Assembly (NCBI GenBank): GCA_018266455.1
Contig: JAFEAJ010000034.1
Span: forward strand, 1 to 56,278
Source: Bacteroidota bacterium
Lineage (GTDB): Bacteria; Bacteroidota; Bacteroidia; Chitinophagales; Chitinophagaceae
DNA length: 56,278 nt
Direction: 5' to 3'
This document shows, one piece after another, positions 36,888-46,587 of the stretch. Under the pieces are notes generated by a model. The model was not told the origin of the DNA. It searched no databases and saw only the letters and a program-made list of their open reading frames with translations. How positions within the stretch are numbered: the stretch's first letter is position 1; every line of letters starts with the position of its first letter. The position numbers were made by a program, and so were the translations under genes.

Positions 36888-38198
36888 ATGAAAAAAACCT
36901 GGCTGGTTATACAACGCGAATACCTGACAAGAGTGAAAAGAAGGTCTTTCCTGATCACCACGCTTATTGTGCCGATTATTATTATTGGTTTTTATGCAGC
37001 CATTATAGCGATTTCTATCAGCGGGAGCACCAGTTCGCAAAAAATTGCGCTAATTGATGATGGCCATCTTTTTAACGGGCAGGTTGACAAAGCAAAAGAC
37101 GACTTATCGCAATATGCATTCATACAAGGCGAAACGGAAGATTCTTTTAAAAGCAAGTACAAAACCCTGGGCTATTCGGCTTTTTTGTATGTCCCCAAAA
37201 TTAATATAGATGCCCCTTATGGCATAAGAATACATAGCCAGTCGGCGCTGAGCCTGTCAGATAAAGGGAAAATCGAGTCGACTGTTAACCGGGCCATTGA
37301 AGACAAGCGATTGGCGTCCGCACAAATTGACCCTGCAAAATATAAGGCAATCAATGCTGATGTTTCGATCGAAAACACCATTGATTCAGAGAATGGCGAA
37401 AAGAAAGCGGTAGCCGGGGTGGCTTATGCCGTTTCATTTGGGGGAGGGATTTTAATTTATATGATATTGCTTATTTACGGAATGATGGTGATGCGCGGCG
37501 TGATGGAGGAAAAAGTAAACCGCATTGCAGAAGTGATCGTGAGCTCGGTAAAACCTTTTCAGTTGATGCTCGGCAAAATTATTGGTATTGGCGCAGTGGG
37601 CCTTACTCAATTTAGTATTTGGATCGTGCTGATGATTTTGCTGCAAGCGCTGGTGCCTCTTCTTTTCCCGGGAATGTTTCACCAGGTAACTGCAAACCCT
37701 GCAGTGGCACAGGCCGGGCAAACCGGTCAGCCTAACATGATGATAGTGGTTGCTGAAGGCCTGAAAAGCCTGCCCATCGGGTTGATACTTTTTTGTTTTG
37801 TTTTCTATTTTTTAGGCGGCTATCTTATTTATGCATCAATGTTCGCTGCCATAGGAAGCGCTGTAAGCGAAGACCAGCAGGAGGCGCAACAGCTTACTTT
37901 TCCTATAATGATGCCCATTATACTGGCCTTTGTGATCATGACAAAAGCAGTGAACGATCCAAACAGCGGGCTTGCTATTTTTGGGAGCCTGTTCCCGCTT
38001 ACTTCTCCTATTGTGATGATGGGGCGCATTGCATACAGCCCCCCTGCATGGCAAATTATTTTATCAATGGCATTTTTGATATTGGGGTTCTTGTTTTTTA
38101 CCTGGCTCACTGCAAAAATTTACCGCACGGGTATTTTAATGTACGGGAAAAAAATAACCTGGAAAGAAATGATAAAATGGGCGTTCAGGAAGGGGTGA
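36888..38198 (+). CDS. ABC-2 type transporter permease (NatB-like)
   Basis: The 436-residue membrane protein starts MKKTWLVIQREYLTRVKRRSF, typical of ABC-2 permeases. The first helix is about 22-45, then an extracytoplasmic domain (about 50-165), then five helices in the second half. The latter include the conserved GVMEEKVNRIAEVIVSSVKPFQLMLGKI coupling region. It pairs with the ATPase gene just upstream. Like NatB it may extrude ions or small toxic compounds; no specific substrate is visible. Confidence 0.9.
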   Translation: MKKTWLVIQREYLTRVKRRSFLITTLIVPIIIIGFYAAIIAISISGSTSSQKIALIDDGHLFNGQVDKAKDDLSQYAFIQGETEDSFKSKYKTLGYSAFLYVPKINIDAPYGIRIHSQSALSLSDKGKIESTVNRAIEDKRLASAQIDPAKYKAINADVSIENTIDSENGEKKAVAGVAYAVSFGGGILIYMILLIYGMMVMRGVMEEKVNRIAEVIVSSVKPFQLMLGKIIGIGAVGLTQFSIWIVLMILLQALVPLLFPGMFHQVTANPAVAQAGQTGQPNMMIVVAEGLKSLPIGLILFCFVFYFLGGYLIYASMFAAIGSAVSEDQQEAQQLTFPIMMPIILAFVIMTKAVNDPNSGLAIFGSLFPLTSPIVMMGRIAYSPPAWQIILSMAFLILGFLFFTWLTAKIYRTGILMYGKKITWKEMIKWAFRKG

Positions 38199-38517
38199 GC
38201 ACTGACAAATGAGTTTAGCGCTATAAGTGGAGGGCGCCATGTCCTGAAACCCCAATTGCCAGCTCATTAAAACCAGGCTTTCGCCAATAGGTTAACAAAT
38301 GCCATTTCGCAGGCTAATTAATTTTTCAACTGCTCAATTTCGAATTTGAAGACGAACGCCCCACGCTGCAGGATAATAATCCGCCTTCTTGTCAGGATGC
38401 CATGAAATGGCATTTTGTTTGATGAACGCACCTGGTGCCAATTGAAACCAATTTCACGGGCAGGGAACATGGCAATTGGCGCAATTCTCTAACATTTGTG
38501 CAATAAAAAATCAAAAA
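38199..38517 (+). other. Gap between ABC permease and htpG with a terminator-like hairpin
   Basis: This 319-nt gap has no gene. At 38397-38413 ATGCCAT pairs with ATGGCAT around GAA, followed by TTTGTTT, a weak terminator about 200 nt past the permease stop. Immediately before htpG is TAACATTTG, which differs from TAnnTTTG by one extra base. Confidence 0.4.
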
Positions 38518-40392
38518 ATGCAAAAAGGCAACATCCGCGTTCAGACAGAGAACATATTTCCGATTATTAAAAAATTTTTGTACAGCGATCATGAAATTTT
38601 TATCCGTGAACTGGTGAGCAATGCCATTGACGCCACACAGAAGTTGAAGACGCTTGCATCCATCGGCGAAGCAAAAGGGGAGCTTGGGGAACTGAGGATC
38701 GATATACAACTTGATGCTGCCAATAAAACCATTACGATTGCTGACAGGGGGATCGGGATGAATGCTGAAGAGGTTGATAAGTACATTAACCAGGTAGCAT
38801 TGTCGGGAGCAGAAGAGTTTGTGAACAAATACAAAGGCCAGAATGAAAATAATATTATCGGCAAATTTGGGCTTGGTTTTTATTCGGCTTTTATGGTGAG
38901 CGAAAGGGTGGACATCATCACCAAAAGCTATAAAGAAAATTCTGAGCCGGTGAAGTGGGAATGCGATGGGAGCCCGGAGTTCACGCTTGAAAGCTCACAA
39001 AAAGAAAACAGGGGAACGGATATTGTTCTTCACATCAATGAAGAGAGCAAAGAGTTCCTGGATGCTTACCGTATCAAATCCATCCTGGAGAAGTTCTGCA
39101 GATTTTTGCCCGTGCCCATTTATTTTACTGATGTAGCGGAAGAAAAAAAGGATGAAGAGAAAAAACCGATTAATGATACCAATCCAATCTGGGTTAAAAA
39201 ACCAACCGAACTGACCAAAGAAGATTACGAAAAATTTTATAAAGAATTGTACCCGTTCAGTGAAACACCTTTGTTCTGGATCCACCTGAATGTCGATTAC
39301 CCCTTTAGCCTCACGGGCATTTTATATTTCCCTAAAATAAAGCAGAGCTACGAAATACAAAAAGACAAAATCCAATTGTACAGCAACCAGGTTTTTGTAA
39401 CTGATGAAGTGAAAGACATCGTTCCCGAGTTCCTGATGTTATTGCATGGCGTGATCGACAGCCCCGATATTCCCCTGAATGTCAGCCGCAGCTATTTGCA
39501 GGGCGACCCGAATGTGAGGAAGATCAACAACCACATCACTAAAAAAGTGGCTGATAAGCTGGAAGAGATTTTTACTAAAGAAAGAAAAGAATTTGAAGAA
39601 AAGTGGGAAAGCCTGGGCTTGTTCGTGAAATATGGGATGATGACTGACGACAAATTTTTAGAGAAGGCAAACAAGTTCCACATCATGGAAGATGCTGATG
39701 GCGAAAAATTTTATACATTAGAAGAATATAGGAGCGGAACAGAAGCTTTACAAAAAAATAAAGATGGCAAACTGGTTATCCTTTACACCACCAATCCCGT
39801 TCAGCAGCATAGTTATATTCAGGAGGCAAAAGCAAAAGGCTACAAAGTGGTTAAGCTGGAAACGCTGATTGATGCAGGCTTCATTAACCAAATGGAAATG
39901 AAATGGGAACAGGTGCACTTTACACGGGTAGATGCTGAAATAACCGATAACCTGATTGATAAAACAGAAACGAATGAATCAGTTCTTGCCAAAGAAGATG
40001 AAACGAAATTAAAAGACCTTTTCAGCATACAGGCGCCGGAATTGCATTTGACAGTTGAGGTCAAAGGGCTGAGCCCCCTAACCGCGCCTGTTGTGGCAAC
40101 CCGGCCTGAGTTTATGCGCCGTATGAAAGACATGGCTGCGATGCAGGGGGCTATGGGAGGTTTTTATGGCAATATGCCTGATGAAGTAACACTAACAGTG
40201 AATGGCAACCACCCTGTTTTCCAGAATATACTGGCAGAGGGCGATGCTGATAAGCAAAAGAAAATTGTTCACAACCTCGCTGATCTTGCTTTGCTTTCAC
40301 AAGGATTATTAAAAGGCAATAACCTCACCGATTTTATTAACAGGAGCATTGAGCTGATGGAGGCAACACCAAAGGGCAGGATTATTGTTTAA
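38518..40392 (+). CDS. htpG: Molecular chaperone HtpG (Hsp90)
   Basis: The ATG at 38518 gives 624 residues starting MQKGNIRVQTENIFPI; a TTG upstream adds a non-conserved tail. The N-terminal ATPase has ELVSNAIDAT, ADRGIGMNAEEV and GKFGLGFYSAFMV. The middle domain has LFWIHLNVDYPFSLTGILYFP and SRSYLQGD. A C-terminal dimerisation domain completes it. This is the ATP-dependent cytosolic Hsp90 chaperone. The charged EEKKDEEKKPIN loop lies between the N and middle domains. It is convergent with the next gene. Confidence 0.96.
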   Translation: MQKGNIRVQTENIFPIIKKFLYSDHEIFIRELVSNAIDATQKLKTLASIGEAKGELGELRIDIQLDAANKTITIADRGIGMNAEEVDKYINQVALSGAEEFVNKYKGQNENNIIGKFGLGFYSAFMVSERVDIITKSYKENSEPVKWECDGSPEFTLESSQKENRGTDIVLHINEESKEFLDAYRIKSILEKFCRFLPVPIYFTDVAEEKKDEEKKPINDTNPIWVKKPTELTKEDYEKFYKELYPFSETPLFWIHLNVDYPFSLTGILYFPKIKQSYEIQKDKIQLYSNQVFVTDEVKDIVPEFLMLLHGVIDSPDIPLNVSRSYLQGDPNVRKINNHITKKVADKLEEIFTKERKEFEEKWESLGLFVKYGMMTDDKFLEKANKFHIMEDADGEKFYTLEEYRSGTEALQKNKDGKLVILYTTNPVQQHSYIQEAKAKGYKVVKLETLIDAGFINQMEMKWEQVHFTRVDAEITDNLIDKTETNESVLAKEDETKLKDLFSIQAPELHLTVEVKGLSPLTAPVVATRPEFMRRMKDMAAMQGAMGGFYGNMPDEVTLTVNGNHPVFQNILAEGDADKQKKIVHNLADLALLSQGLLKGNNLTDFINRSIELMEATPKGRIIV

Positions 40393-40447
40393 AGGAATAA
40401 AGTTTGTGGGCAGTCTTTACCTTTTTATGATAACGACGAGCGGCTTA

Positions 40448-41605
40448 TTATCGTACCAAAACAAAACTTCCTTTTGAAATTATCTTCCCGGTTGAATTTT
40501 TACCCATGACTACATAAATATACCATCCGGTATTTTGAGGTATGCCGTTAATGGTCCCATCCCAGCCTTTGCTGATGTCCGCTGTAGTGAAAACACGGTA
40601 GCCATTCCTGTCGAAAATAGAAAATTCGGTGAGGGCAAGATTGGTGCGGGGAGGGATCCTGAAAACATCATTGAACCCATCGCCATTCGGTGTGAAAGCA
40701 TCGGGCATTACAATGTTGCGGAAGACACTGACCGATACTTTTTTGTTTATTGAACAGCCATCAGTGGTTACTGCATCGAAATAATAAACTGCAGGAGAAA
40801 ATACCGGCAAAGTGATGGGCGACAGCGAACCTGCTCCGGTAAGGCCTGATGAAGGCTGCCAATTATAAGATTGCAGGTTGCCCGATACAGCAGCATTAAG
40901 CCGCACTGAACTGCCTGCTTCAACCGTTGTGTCAGTTGGGGTTAAAACAATTGAAGGAATATCTTTAACAGATATAGTGATTTTATTCGAAGGCACGGGA
41001 GTGGTTGAGCATCCGCCACTATCCACAAGCATACAATACACTTCGTCGCCGTTAACGAGTGCATTTGTAACAAAGGCCGGTTTGCTGCTAACATTTTTTC
41101 CATTTAATTTCCATTGGAAAGAAAGGTTAGCGCCTGTGCTTTCTGTTTTAGAATTGAAGGTAACGGATGAGCCGGGGCAAATGTCATTGGCTGAGGCAGC
41201 AATGGTTATTGTCGGGGCCTGCGAAGGCGATACCGTCATCACAATACCATATGAAGAAACCTTAGCCGGGGAAGCACACACAAAAGCCGGGTCAACTGTG
41301 AGCAGGCAACTTACCACATCGCCATTGTTGACTGATGCGGTCACAAAGGTATCTTTGTTTGCGCCTGTGCTTATGCCGTTGATTTTCCACTGGTATGTTG
41401 GGCTTGCGCCACAATTGGTGGCAGTAGCTATAAAAGTTATCAGGCTCCCGGAACAAACAGTGGTGGCGTTAGCAGATATATTGATGGTGGGCTTTACGGT
41501 TGGCCCGTTACACGGCTGCGAAAAAAGAGAATAGCAAGGAATGCATGCAAGCGCAATAGCAAAAAGGGGATACTTGAATAGGGTTGCATATCGGAATATT
41601 CTCAT
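40448..41605 (-). CDS. Secreted Ig-like repeat protein with CHU_C (T9SS) sorting domain
   Basis: The 385-residue protein has a signal region up to about CYSLFSQ (30). Two related Ig-like repeats follow, each with a YQWKINGI/FQWKLNGK core and a VNNGDVVSC/LVNGDEVYC strand. A PKD-like part (SYNWQPSSGLTGAGSL) precedes a gliding-motility-associated C-terminal domain beginning MPDAFTPNGDGFNDVFRI and ending KGSFVLVR. That domain is a type B signal for the type IX secretion system. The protein is therefore probably secreted or surface-attached. No T9SS gene lies in this window. Confidence 0.9.
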   Translation of the reverse strand: MRIFRYATLFKYPLFAIALACIPCYSLFSQPCNGPTVKPTINISANATTVCSGSLITFIATATNCGASPTYQWKINGISTGANKDTFVTASVNNGDVVSCLLTVDPAFVCASPAKVSSYGIVMTVSPSQAPTITIAASANDICPGSSVTFNSKTESTGANLSFQWKLNGKNVSSKPAFVTNALVNGDEVYCMLVDSGGCSTTPVPSNKITISVKDIPSIVLTPTDTTVEAGSSVRLNAAVSGNLQSYNWQPSSGLTGAGSLSPITLPVFSPAVYYFDAVTTDGCSINKKVSVSVFRNIVMPDAFTPNGDGFNDVFRIPPRTNLALTEFSIFDRNGYRVFTTADISKGWDGTINGIPQNTGWYIYVVMGKNSTGKIISKGSFVLVR

Positions 41606-41688
41606 AGCGGCTTTCGTTCGCCTGCAATATTAATGCATTAAACCTAATGAAGAATTAAAATTTGAAAGTACATTTATAAAAAAATTTT

Positions 41689-42123
41689 ATGGGCATTGCA
41701 GATAAGCTGTTCCAGTTGAAGAATGAAAAAGCTGCGGCAAACTTGAAAGCTGGCCAGGGCTTTCTTGACAGCAATAAAAACAAGCCAGGGATAGTTGTTT
41801 TGCCGAGCGGGCTTCAATATGAAGTGATGGTTATGGGCAATGGAGAAAAGCCCCTGCCAACAAGTAAAGTTACCTGCCATTATCATGGCACTTTAATAGA
41901 CGGGACGGTATTTGATAGTTCTGTAAAAAGAGGCCAGCCTGCAACATTCCCGCTTAATATGGTCATCAAAGGCTGGACTGAAGGATTGCAGCTAATGCCA
42001 CAAGGAAGCAAATGGCGATTTTTTATTCCCCCGCACCTGGGTTATGGCGACAGGCAGGTTGGGGCATACATAGGCCCAAACAGCACACTGGTTTTCGAAG
42101 TAGAGTTGCTGAGCCTAAGCTGA
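41689..42123 (+). CDS. FKBP-type peptidyl-prolyl isomerase
   Basis: The 144-residue protein has no signal peptide. An N-terminal dimerising helix region (NEKAAANLKAGQGFLDSNKNK) leads into an FKBP domain: VLPSGLQYEVM, HYHGTLIDGTVFDSS, MVIKGWTEGLQLMPQGSKWRFFIPPHLGYG and STLVFEVELL. It resembles the FklB/FKBP22 group that speeds proline isomerisation during folding. A second, lipidated FKBP lies 2.2 kb downstream. Confidence 0.92.
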   Translation: MGIADKLFQLKNEKAAANLKAGQGFLDSNKNKPGIVVLPSGLQYEVMVMGNGEKPLPTSKVTCHYHGTLIDGTVFDSSVKRGQPATFPLNMVIKGWTEGLQLMPQGSKWRFFIPPHLGYGDRQVGAYIGPNSTLVFEVELLSLS

Positions 42124-42231
42124 GCTATAACAAAAACTTTCTGTTTGCTTCACGGTAAGGCATTGGCTTGTTAATGAATAAAATCTTTTTGCGTTTTTAT
42201 CGTTATAAAGAACCTTGCCAATGGCTTAAAC

Positions 42232-43731
42232 ATGCAAAAAAGAATTTTGATATTGATATTTTTCTTCCTTGCCATTCAAAATTCTTTTGCACAAACAGGC
42301 AGCGCAAAACCGGCCCCTTTGCAAGCAGATGCAATCAGGAAACTTGACAGCAGCACCATCTCTCCGGACTATATTGACAGCACGGTAACAGAGCTAATGG
42401 CAGCAGCTAAGGTAATGGGCTTTGGCCTCACCATTATTAATGATAATAAGATTGTTTTTGAAAGAGGATATGGTTATCGGGACAAGGAAAAAAACGAATT
42501 GCTCGATACTTCATCCGTAATGTATGGCGCTTCTTTGAGCAAAGCGGTGTTTGCATATATTGTGATGCAGTTGGTGCAGGAAGGCATCATCAATCTTGAC
42601 AAACCTGTTTGGGCCTACCTGAATAAACCATTGCCGCTGTATGAAGGGTACAACGATCTTGCAGACGACCCCAGGTGGAAGCTTATTACCGTTCGCGATT
42701 GCTTAAGGCATAGCACCGGGTTTCCCAACTGGCGCTGGTTAAACCCAAGGGGCAACAATGAGTTGCAGTTGTTCTTTGTGCCAGGTACAATGTATGCCTA
42801 TTCAGGCGAAGGGATGACGCTGCTGCAAATAGCTGTTGAAGAAGCCTCAGGAAAAAAGTTGGAGGATCTTGCAGAAGAAAGGGTTTTTAAGCCTGTGGGC
42901 ATGGTTAGGACAAGCTATGTTTGGAAAAAAGAATTTGCTGATGATGTCGCATTTGGGTATGATTCGACAGGCCAAAAACTGAAAAGGAAAATTCGCTCCA
43001 AAGCAAATGCCGCGGGATCTATTGAAACCACAATTGCGGATTACTCGAGGTTCATAGAAGCCGTGATGCAGGGAAGGGGATTGATAGATTCAGTAAAGAA
43101 AAAAATGATCTCCCCCCAAATCCCTATTAATACGAAGCGCCAGTTCCCATCCCTTAATACCGATACAGCAGAACATCCTTACAAAGACATTGGCTTGTCC
43201 TATGGGCTGGGCTGGGGCGTTTTTAAATGCCCCTATGGCAATGCTTTTTTTAAAGAAGGCCATGATGATGGCTGGGCGCATTACAATGTAAATTTCCCCG
43301 ATAAAAAAATTTCTATTGTCATGATGTCGAACAGCGCTAATGCCGAGGGCATTTTTAAAGAGGTGCTTGAAAAAATTATCGGGGATGTGTTCACGCCGTG
43401 GGATTGGGAAAATTATCAGCCGTATAAGCCTTCAGTTTTCCCTGTCGTCAATAATATACCGATTGCCAGGGACACCTCACTAAAACAATATGTTGGTATT
43501 TATGCGGCAGATACAGTGAATGCAGTAGTCGCTTTGGAAGACGGGAAACTGAAAATTGCGCTTGATAAGGGCGGGCTTCAAAAATCAACAATGAATATGG
43601 ACAGGCCGGATTTCTTTTCGCTCGAAATGGCTGCCATCCAGTTCCAGTTCGCCAGGGATGCCGCAGGAAAAATTGAAAAAATGATTATCATCAGTGGGAA
43701 GGAACGGCATGAGTTCAGGAAAATCAATTGA
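42232..43731 (+). CDS. Secreted serine hydrolase (beta-lactamase/PBP4-like family)
   Basis: The 499-residue protein has a signal peptide (MQKRILILIFFFLAIQNSFAQ). The SxxK active site is SLSK (Ser101 to Lys104), the second motif is YSG in YAYSGEG, and a histidine motif GHDDGW stands where KTG/HxG is usual. This is the class C beta-lactamase-like family of esterases and peptidases. A C-terminal beta domain follows from about residue 410. True beta-lactamase activity cannot be assumed. Repeat copy C begins 12 nt after its stop. Confidence 0.87.
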   Translation: MQKRILILIFFFLAIQNSFAQTGSAKPAPLQADAIRKLDSSTISPDYIDSTVTELMAAAKVMGFGLTIINDNKIVFERGYGYRDKEKNELLDTSSVMYGASLSKAVFAYIVMQLVQEGIINLDKPVWAYLNKPLPLYEGYNDLADDPRWKLITVRDCLRHSTGFPNWRWLNPRGNNELQLFFVPGTMYAYSGEGMTLLQIAVEEASGKKLEDLAEERVFKPVGMVRTSYVWKKEFADDVAFGYDSTGQKLKRKIRSKANAAGSIETTIADYSRFIEAVMQGRGLIDSVKKKMISPQIPINTKRQFPSLNTDTAEHPYKDIGLSYGLGWGVFKCPYGNAFFKEGHDDGWAHYNVNFPDKKISIVMMSNSANAEGIFKEVLEKIIGDVFTPWDWENYQPYKPSVFPVVNNIPIARDTSLKQYVGIYAADTVNAVVALEDGKLKIALDKGGLQKSTMNMDRPDFFSLEMAAIQFQFARDAAGKIEKMIIISGKERHEFRKIN

Positions 43732-43742
43732 TCGGTATTTTA

Positions 43743-43877
43743 GAAGCTGTCTAAAAGCGATTGCTGAACAACTGCAGGTTCCATCCTTTCCAAAGCTTAT
43801 GCCCTGAATCACAATATTTATTATCATTACAAGGTTTTGAAAAGTTGAACCAATACTTCAACGACCTGCTTTTTTAC
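43743..43877 (+). repeat. MITE-like palindromic repeat, copy C
   Basis: This segment aligns with the intact copy at 49425-49575 in the same orientation: GAAGCTGTCTAAAAGCGATT, then TGCTGAACAA, CTTTCCAAAGCT, ATTACAAGGTTTTGAAAAG and TTGAACCAAT. The right terminal repeat is lost or unrecognisable and the end is approximate. It lies between the serine hydrolase stop and a TATCTTTG box. Confidence 0.75.
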
Positions 43878-43883
43878 AATCTT

Positions 43884-43891
43884 TATCTTTG
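43884..43891 (+). promoter_or_regulatory. Minus-10-type box TATCTTTG
   Basis: TATCTTTG fits TAnnTTTG and ends 14 nt before the ATG at 43906. It begins within about 7 nt of the end of repeat copy C. No TTTG partner is present at the usual distance. Confidence 0.45.
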
Positions 43892-43905
43892 CAGAAAGAG
43901 ATAAT

Positions 43906-44247
43906 ATGCTTACCAAAGAAGAAAGTGATTTTATTGATTATTGGGAGCGGAACCGTGATAAAGAAAGGAAGACTTTCCGGCAGTTCCTAATAGGCATCCC
44001 CGTGGGCCTGCTATTCGCTATACCCATTACCGTCAATTTTTATTCAGGCTGGTATAAAAGAGCTGCCATGGTCAGGAATGCTGATGAATCCAGCCCGCTT
44101 GTGCTGCTCATAGCCCTGCTCATCGTAATTGGCTTCATAGCTGTTTTTTCAAAGCGCCACCAATGGGAAATGCACGAACAAAAGTACCGTGAACTGTTGG
44201 CTAAAAGAGCTAAGGATAAGATTTCAACAATTGTTGAAACAAAATAA
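43906..44247 (+). CDS. Small two-helix membrane protein, function unknown
   Basis: The 113-residue protein has a charged N-terminus (ESDFIDYWERNRDKERKTF), a helix at about 27-46, a short loop and a second helix at about 65-82, then a charged tail. I do not recognise the family. A promoter-like box precedes it and an FKBP lipoprotein gene with its own promoter follows. Confidence 0.6.
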   Translation: MLTKEESDFIDYWERNRDKERKTFRQFLIGIPVGLLFAIPITVNFYSGWYKRAAMVRNADESSPLVLLIALLIVIGFIAVFSKRHQWEMHEQKYRELLAKRAKDKISTIVETK

Positions 44248-44277
44248 CCTGTTCTTGCAGCACTATTCATCCCCTTC

Positions 44278-44305
44278 TTGTCTATTCCTTGAATATGTAT
44301 TTTTG
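44278..44305 (+). promoter_or_regulatory. Promoter for the FKBP lipoprotein gene
   Basis: TTG (44278-44280), a 17-nt spacer and TATTTTTG (44298-44305) resemble the Bacteroidota consensus; the ATG is 14 nt after the box. Confidence 0.5.
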
Positions 44306-44319
44306 CTGAAACTTGTTGC

Positions 44320-44817
44320 ATGCGGAAAATTGTATTGTTATGCCTGTCCCTTTTTCTGTCGTCCCTATGGTTTGCGTGTTTCAAAAAAGACACAGGGTGC
44401 AGCTATAAACCAGACAATACCGTAGCCCCTTTGAGCGAGCAACAAGCTCTAAAGAAATACCTCGACTCTATAGGGGTCATAGCGTCGTCAAGCACCAATG
44501 GGTTTTACTATCAAATAGTAACAGAGGGGGCTGGAGCCCCACCCGGTGTTTGTTCAAGAGTTATGGTAACCTATACCGGCCAATTGACGAACGGATCTGT
44601 ATTTGACCAGCAAACCGATGCCCTGTTTACCTTAGGCGGGTTAATCTCCGGATGGAAACAAGGCTTACCTCTTATTTCAAAAGGCGGGGAAATCAAGCTG
44701 TACCTGCCCCCATCTTTTGGATATGCAGGGGTGCCCCAAACAGATAAGAATGGCAAAGTTGTGATACCAGCTTATTCTATTTTGATTTTTGATATCAATT
44801 TGATCGATGTTCAGTAA
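44320..44817 (+). CDS. FKBP-type peptidyl-prolyl isomerase lipoprotein
   Basis: The 165-residue protein has a lipoprotein signal ending SLWFAC (Cys20). An FKBP domain follows: FYYQIVTEGAGAPPG, VTYTGQLTNGSVFDQQ, GLISGWKQGLPLISKGGEIKLYLPPSFGYAG and YSILIFDINLIDV. It probably sits in the periplasm or on the outer membrane and assists folding of exported proteins. Its own promoter and strong terminator make it a single-gene unit. Confidence 0.92.
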   Translation: MRKIVLLCLSLFLSSLWFACFKKDTGCSYKPDNTVAPLSEQQALKKYLDSIGVIASSSTNGFYYQIVTEGAGAPPGVCSRVMVTYTGQLTNGSVFDQQTDALFTLGGLISGWKQGLPLISKGGEIKLYLPPSFGYAGVPQTDKNGKVVIPAYSILIFDINLIDVQ

Positions 44818-44846
44818 CCGTAACTAGTAACTACCTGCTACTTAAG

Positions 44847-44877
44847 GCCCCGATATTCTTTTCGGGGCAATTTTTTT
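44847..44877 (+). terminator. Rho-independent terminator after the FKBP lipoprotein gene
   Basis: GCCCCGA (44847-44853) pairs with TCGGGGC (44862-44868) around an 8-nt loop, followed by AATTTTTTT. It lies 29 nt after the stop. Confidence 0.9.
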
Positions 44878-44985
44878 ACAGCATGCTCCCATGTTATAGA
44901 TAGAATGGGCGAAGGCCATTTTTTTGTTCCGTGCTATTATAAAAAATATATTTTCCAGTACTTCATACGACCTGTTGCAGAAGAA

Positions 44986-45001
44986 TAGTTTTGTAATTTT
45001 G
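44986..45001 (+). promoter_or_regulatory. Tandem minus-10-type boxes before sdaA
   Basis: TAGTTTTG (44986-44993) is followed directly by TAATTTTG (44994-45001), both matching TAnnTTTG. They end 15 nt before the GTG at 45017 and lie inside the open frame that runs up to 44924, so they argue for the GTG start. Confidence 0.45.
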
Positions 45002-45016
45002 CTCCAAACTTTTTTT

Positions 45017-46444
45017 GTGCCACACGAAGCGATTTCTGTTTTTGATATTTTTAAGATCGGCATCGGCCCGTCCAGTTCTCATACGCTTGGCCCCTGGCGG
45101 GCTGCCCAGCGCTTTCTGGGATCTTTGCAAAAGGAAAAGCCGATTGATTCAGTAAAAAATGTGCAGGTATTATTATATGGTTCCCTGGCTAAAACGGGCA
45201 AGGGACATGGAACGGATATTGCAGTTCAGCTTGGCCTGAGCGGGGATGATCCCGTAACTTTCGAAGTAGGCCAGATTACTGAAAAAATAAATTCCATCAA
45301 AACAGAGAAAAAACTGTTGCTGAATGGCGTTCATGCAATTGATTTTGATCCCGGGAGCCACATTCATTTTTTGGTTACAGAAACCCTGCCTTACCATCCC
45401 AACGCTTTGACTTTTTTAGCGGAATACCAGGATGGCGAAAAAATGGCTGAAACTTATTATTCAATAGGAGGGGGGTTTATAAAAAAAGAAGCTGAAGAAG
45501 AAACGGTAAATACATCAGTCCAGCTTCCTTTCCCTATTGACGATGCCAATGGCCTGCTGCACTGGTGCATGATGACGGGCATGAGCATTAGCGAAGTAGT
45601 AATGGAGAACGAAGCTGCATGGCGAAATGAGCCGGATGTTAAAAGCGGGATATTGAATATCTGGCAGGTCATGAAGGAATGCACTTATCGCGGATGCCAC
45701 GCCCGGGGGATATTGCCTGGGGGCCTGAGCGTAAAAAGACGGGCAGCCGACCTGAACAAAACATTGCTCAAAGACAAAACGTATGCAGATTATGCTTCAT
45801 GGGTTGCAGCTATTCGTGAAGGAGGCAGCGATTTTAAATATATACTCGATTGGGTAAGCTGTTTTGCACTTGCAGTAAACGAAGAAAATGCCTCTTTTGG
45901 GAGGGTTGTTACTGCCCCTACCAATGGTGCAGCTGGCGTTATCCCTGCAGTGCTTCAATATTTTATTATCTTTTGCGATGGGTATAAAAGCGATTCTATT
46001 ATCCAGTTCCTGCTTACGGCTGCCGAAATAGGCAGCATCTTCAAAAAGGGGGCTACTTTATCAGCAGCCATGGGCGGCTGCCAGGCCGAAATTGGTGTTT
46101 CTTCTGCAATGGCTGCCGCAGCTTTGACAGAATGCATGGGCGGAACACAAAGGCAATGCCTGATGGCGGCAGAAATTGCTATGGAACACCACCTGGGACT
46201 AACCTGCGACCCAATTGGCGGACTTGTGCAGGTGCCCTGTATCGAACGCAATACCATGGGGGCCATCAAGGCCATAACTGCCAGCCAGCTTGCTTTGCAA
46301 AGCGCTCCGGATTTCGCGAAAGTATCTTTGGATGCTGTTATTAAAACAATGTGGGATACAGCAATCGATATGAATAGCAAATACAAAGAAACTTCAGATG
46401 GCGGCCTTGCTGTGCACATCCCAATCAGTTTGAGCGAATGCTGA
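45017..46444 (+). CDS. sdaA: L-serine ammonia-lyase (iron-sulfur)
   Basis: The enzyme deaminates L-serine to pyruvate and ammonia. The GTG at 45017 gives 475 residues starting [20 protein letters not shown]; the frame is open 31 codons further up, but that part has no family similarity and contains promoter-like boxes. [12 protein letters not shown] lies at the start of the beta domain. The alpha domain has [35 protein letters not shown] and [18 protein letters not shown], whose cysteines fit the [4Fe-4S] ligands of the one-chain SdaA form. It lies 143 nt upstream of pxpBCA. Confidence 0.93.
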   Translation: MPHEAISVFDIFKIGIGPSSSHTLGPWRAAQRFLGSLQKEKPIDSVKNVQVLLYGSLAKTGKGHGTDIAVQLGLSGDDPVTFEVGQITEKINSIKTEKKLLLNGVHAIDFDPGSHIHFLVTETLPYHPNALTFLAEYQDGEKMAETYYSIGGGFIKKEAEEETVNTSVQLPFPIDDANGLLHWCMMTGMSISEVVMENEAAWRNEPDVKSGILNIWQVMKECTYRGCHARGILPGGLSVKRRAADLNKTLLKDKTYADYASWVAAIREGGSDFKYILDWVSCFALAVNEENASFGRVVTAPTNGAAGVIPAVLQYFIIFCDGYKSDSIIQFLLTAAEIGSIFKKGATLSAAMGGCQAEIGVSSAMAAAALTECMGGTQRQCLMAAEIAMEHHLGLTCDPIGGLVQVPCIERNTMGAIKAITASQLALQSAPDFAKVSLDAVIKTMWDTAIDMNSKYKETSDGGLAVHIPISLSEC

Positions 46445-46587
46445 TTTGGGATTTTGTTCCTTGCCCGCATTGCCATGCTTCCCTATCGGCTATTCTTAAA
46501 CATCTTGCAAATCTTATGTGGTTATTATATTTAACCGGCAAATCAAAAAAAAAATTACCTTACGACTTCATTTTATAAACTGCTGAT

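Noticed and set aside
44924..45016. 31-codon upstream extension of sdaA
   Set aside because: It contains two TAnnTTTG boxes and lacks family similarity; the GTG at 45017 gives the normal SdaA N-terminus.
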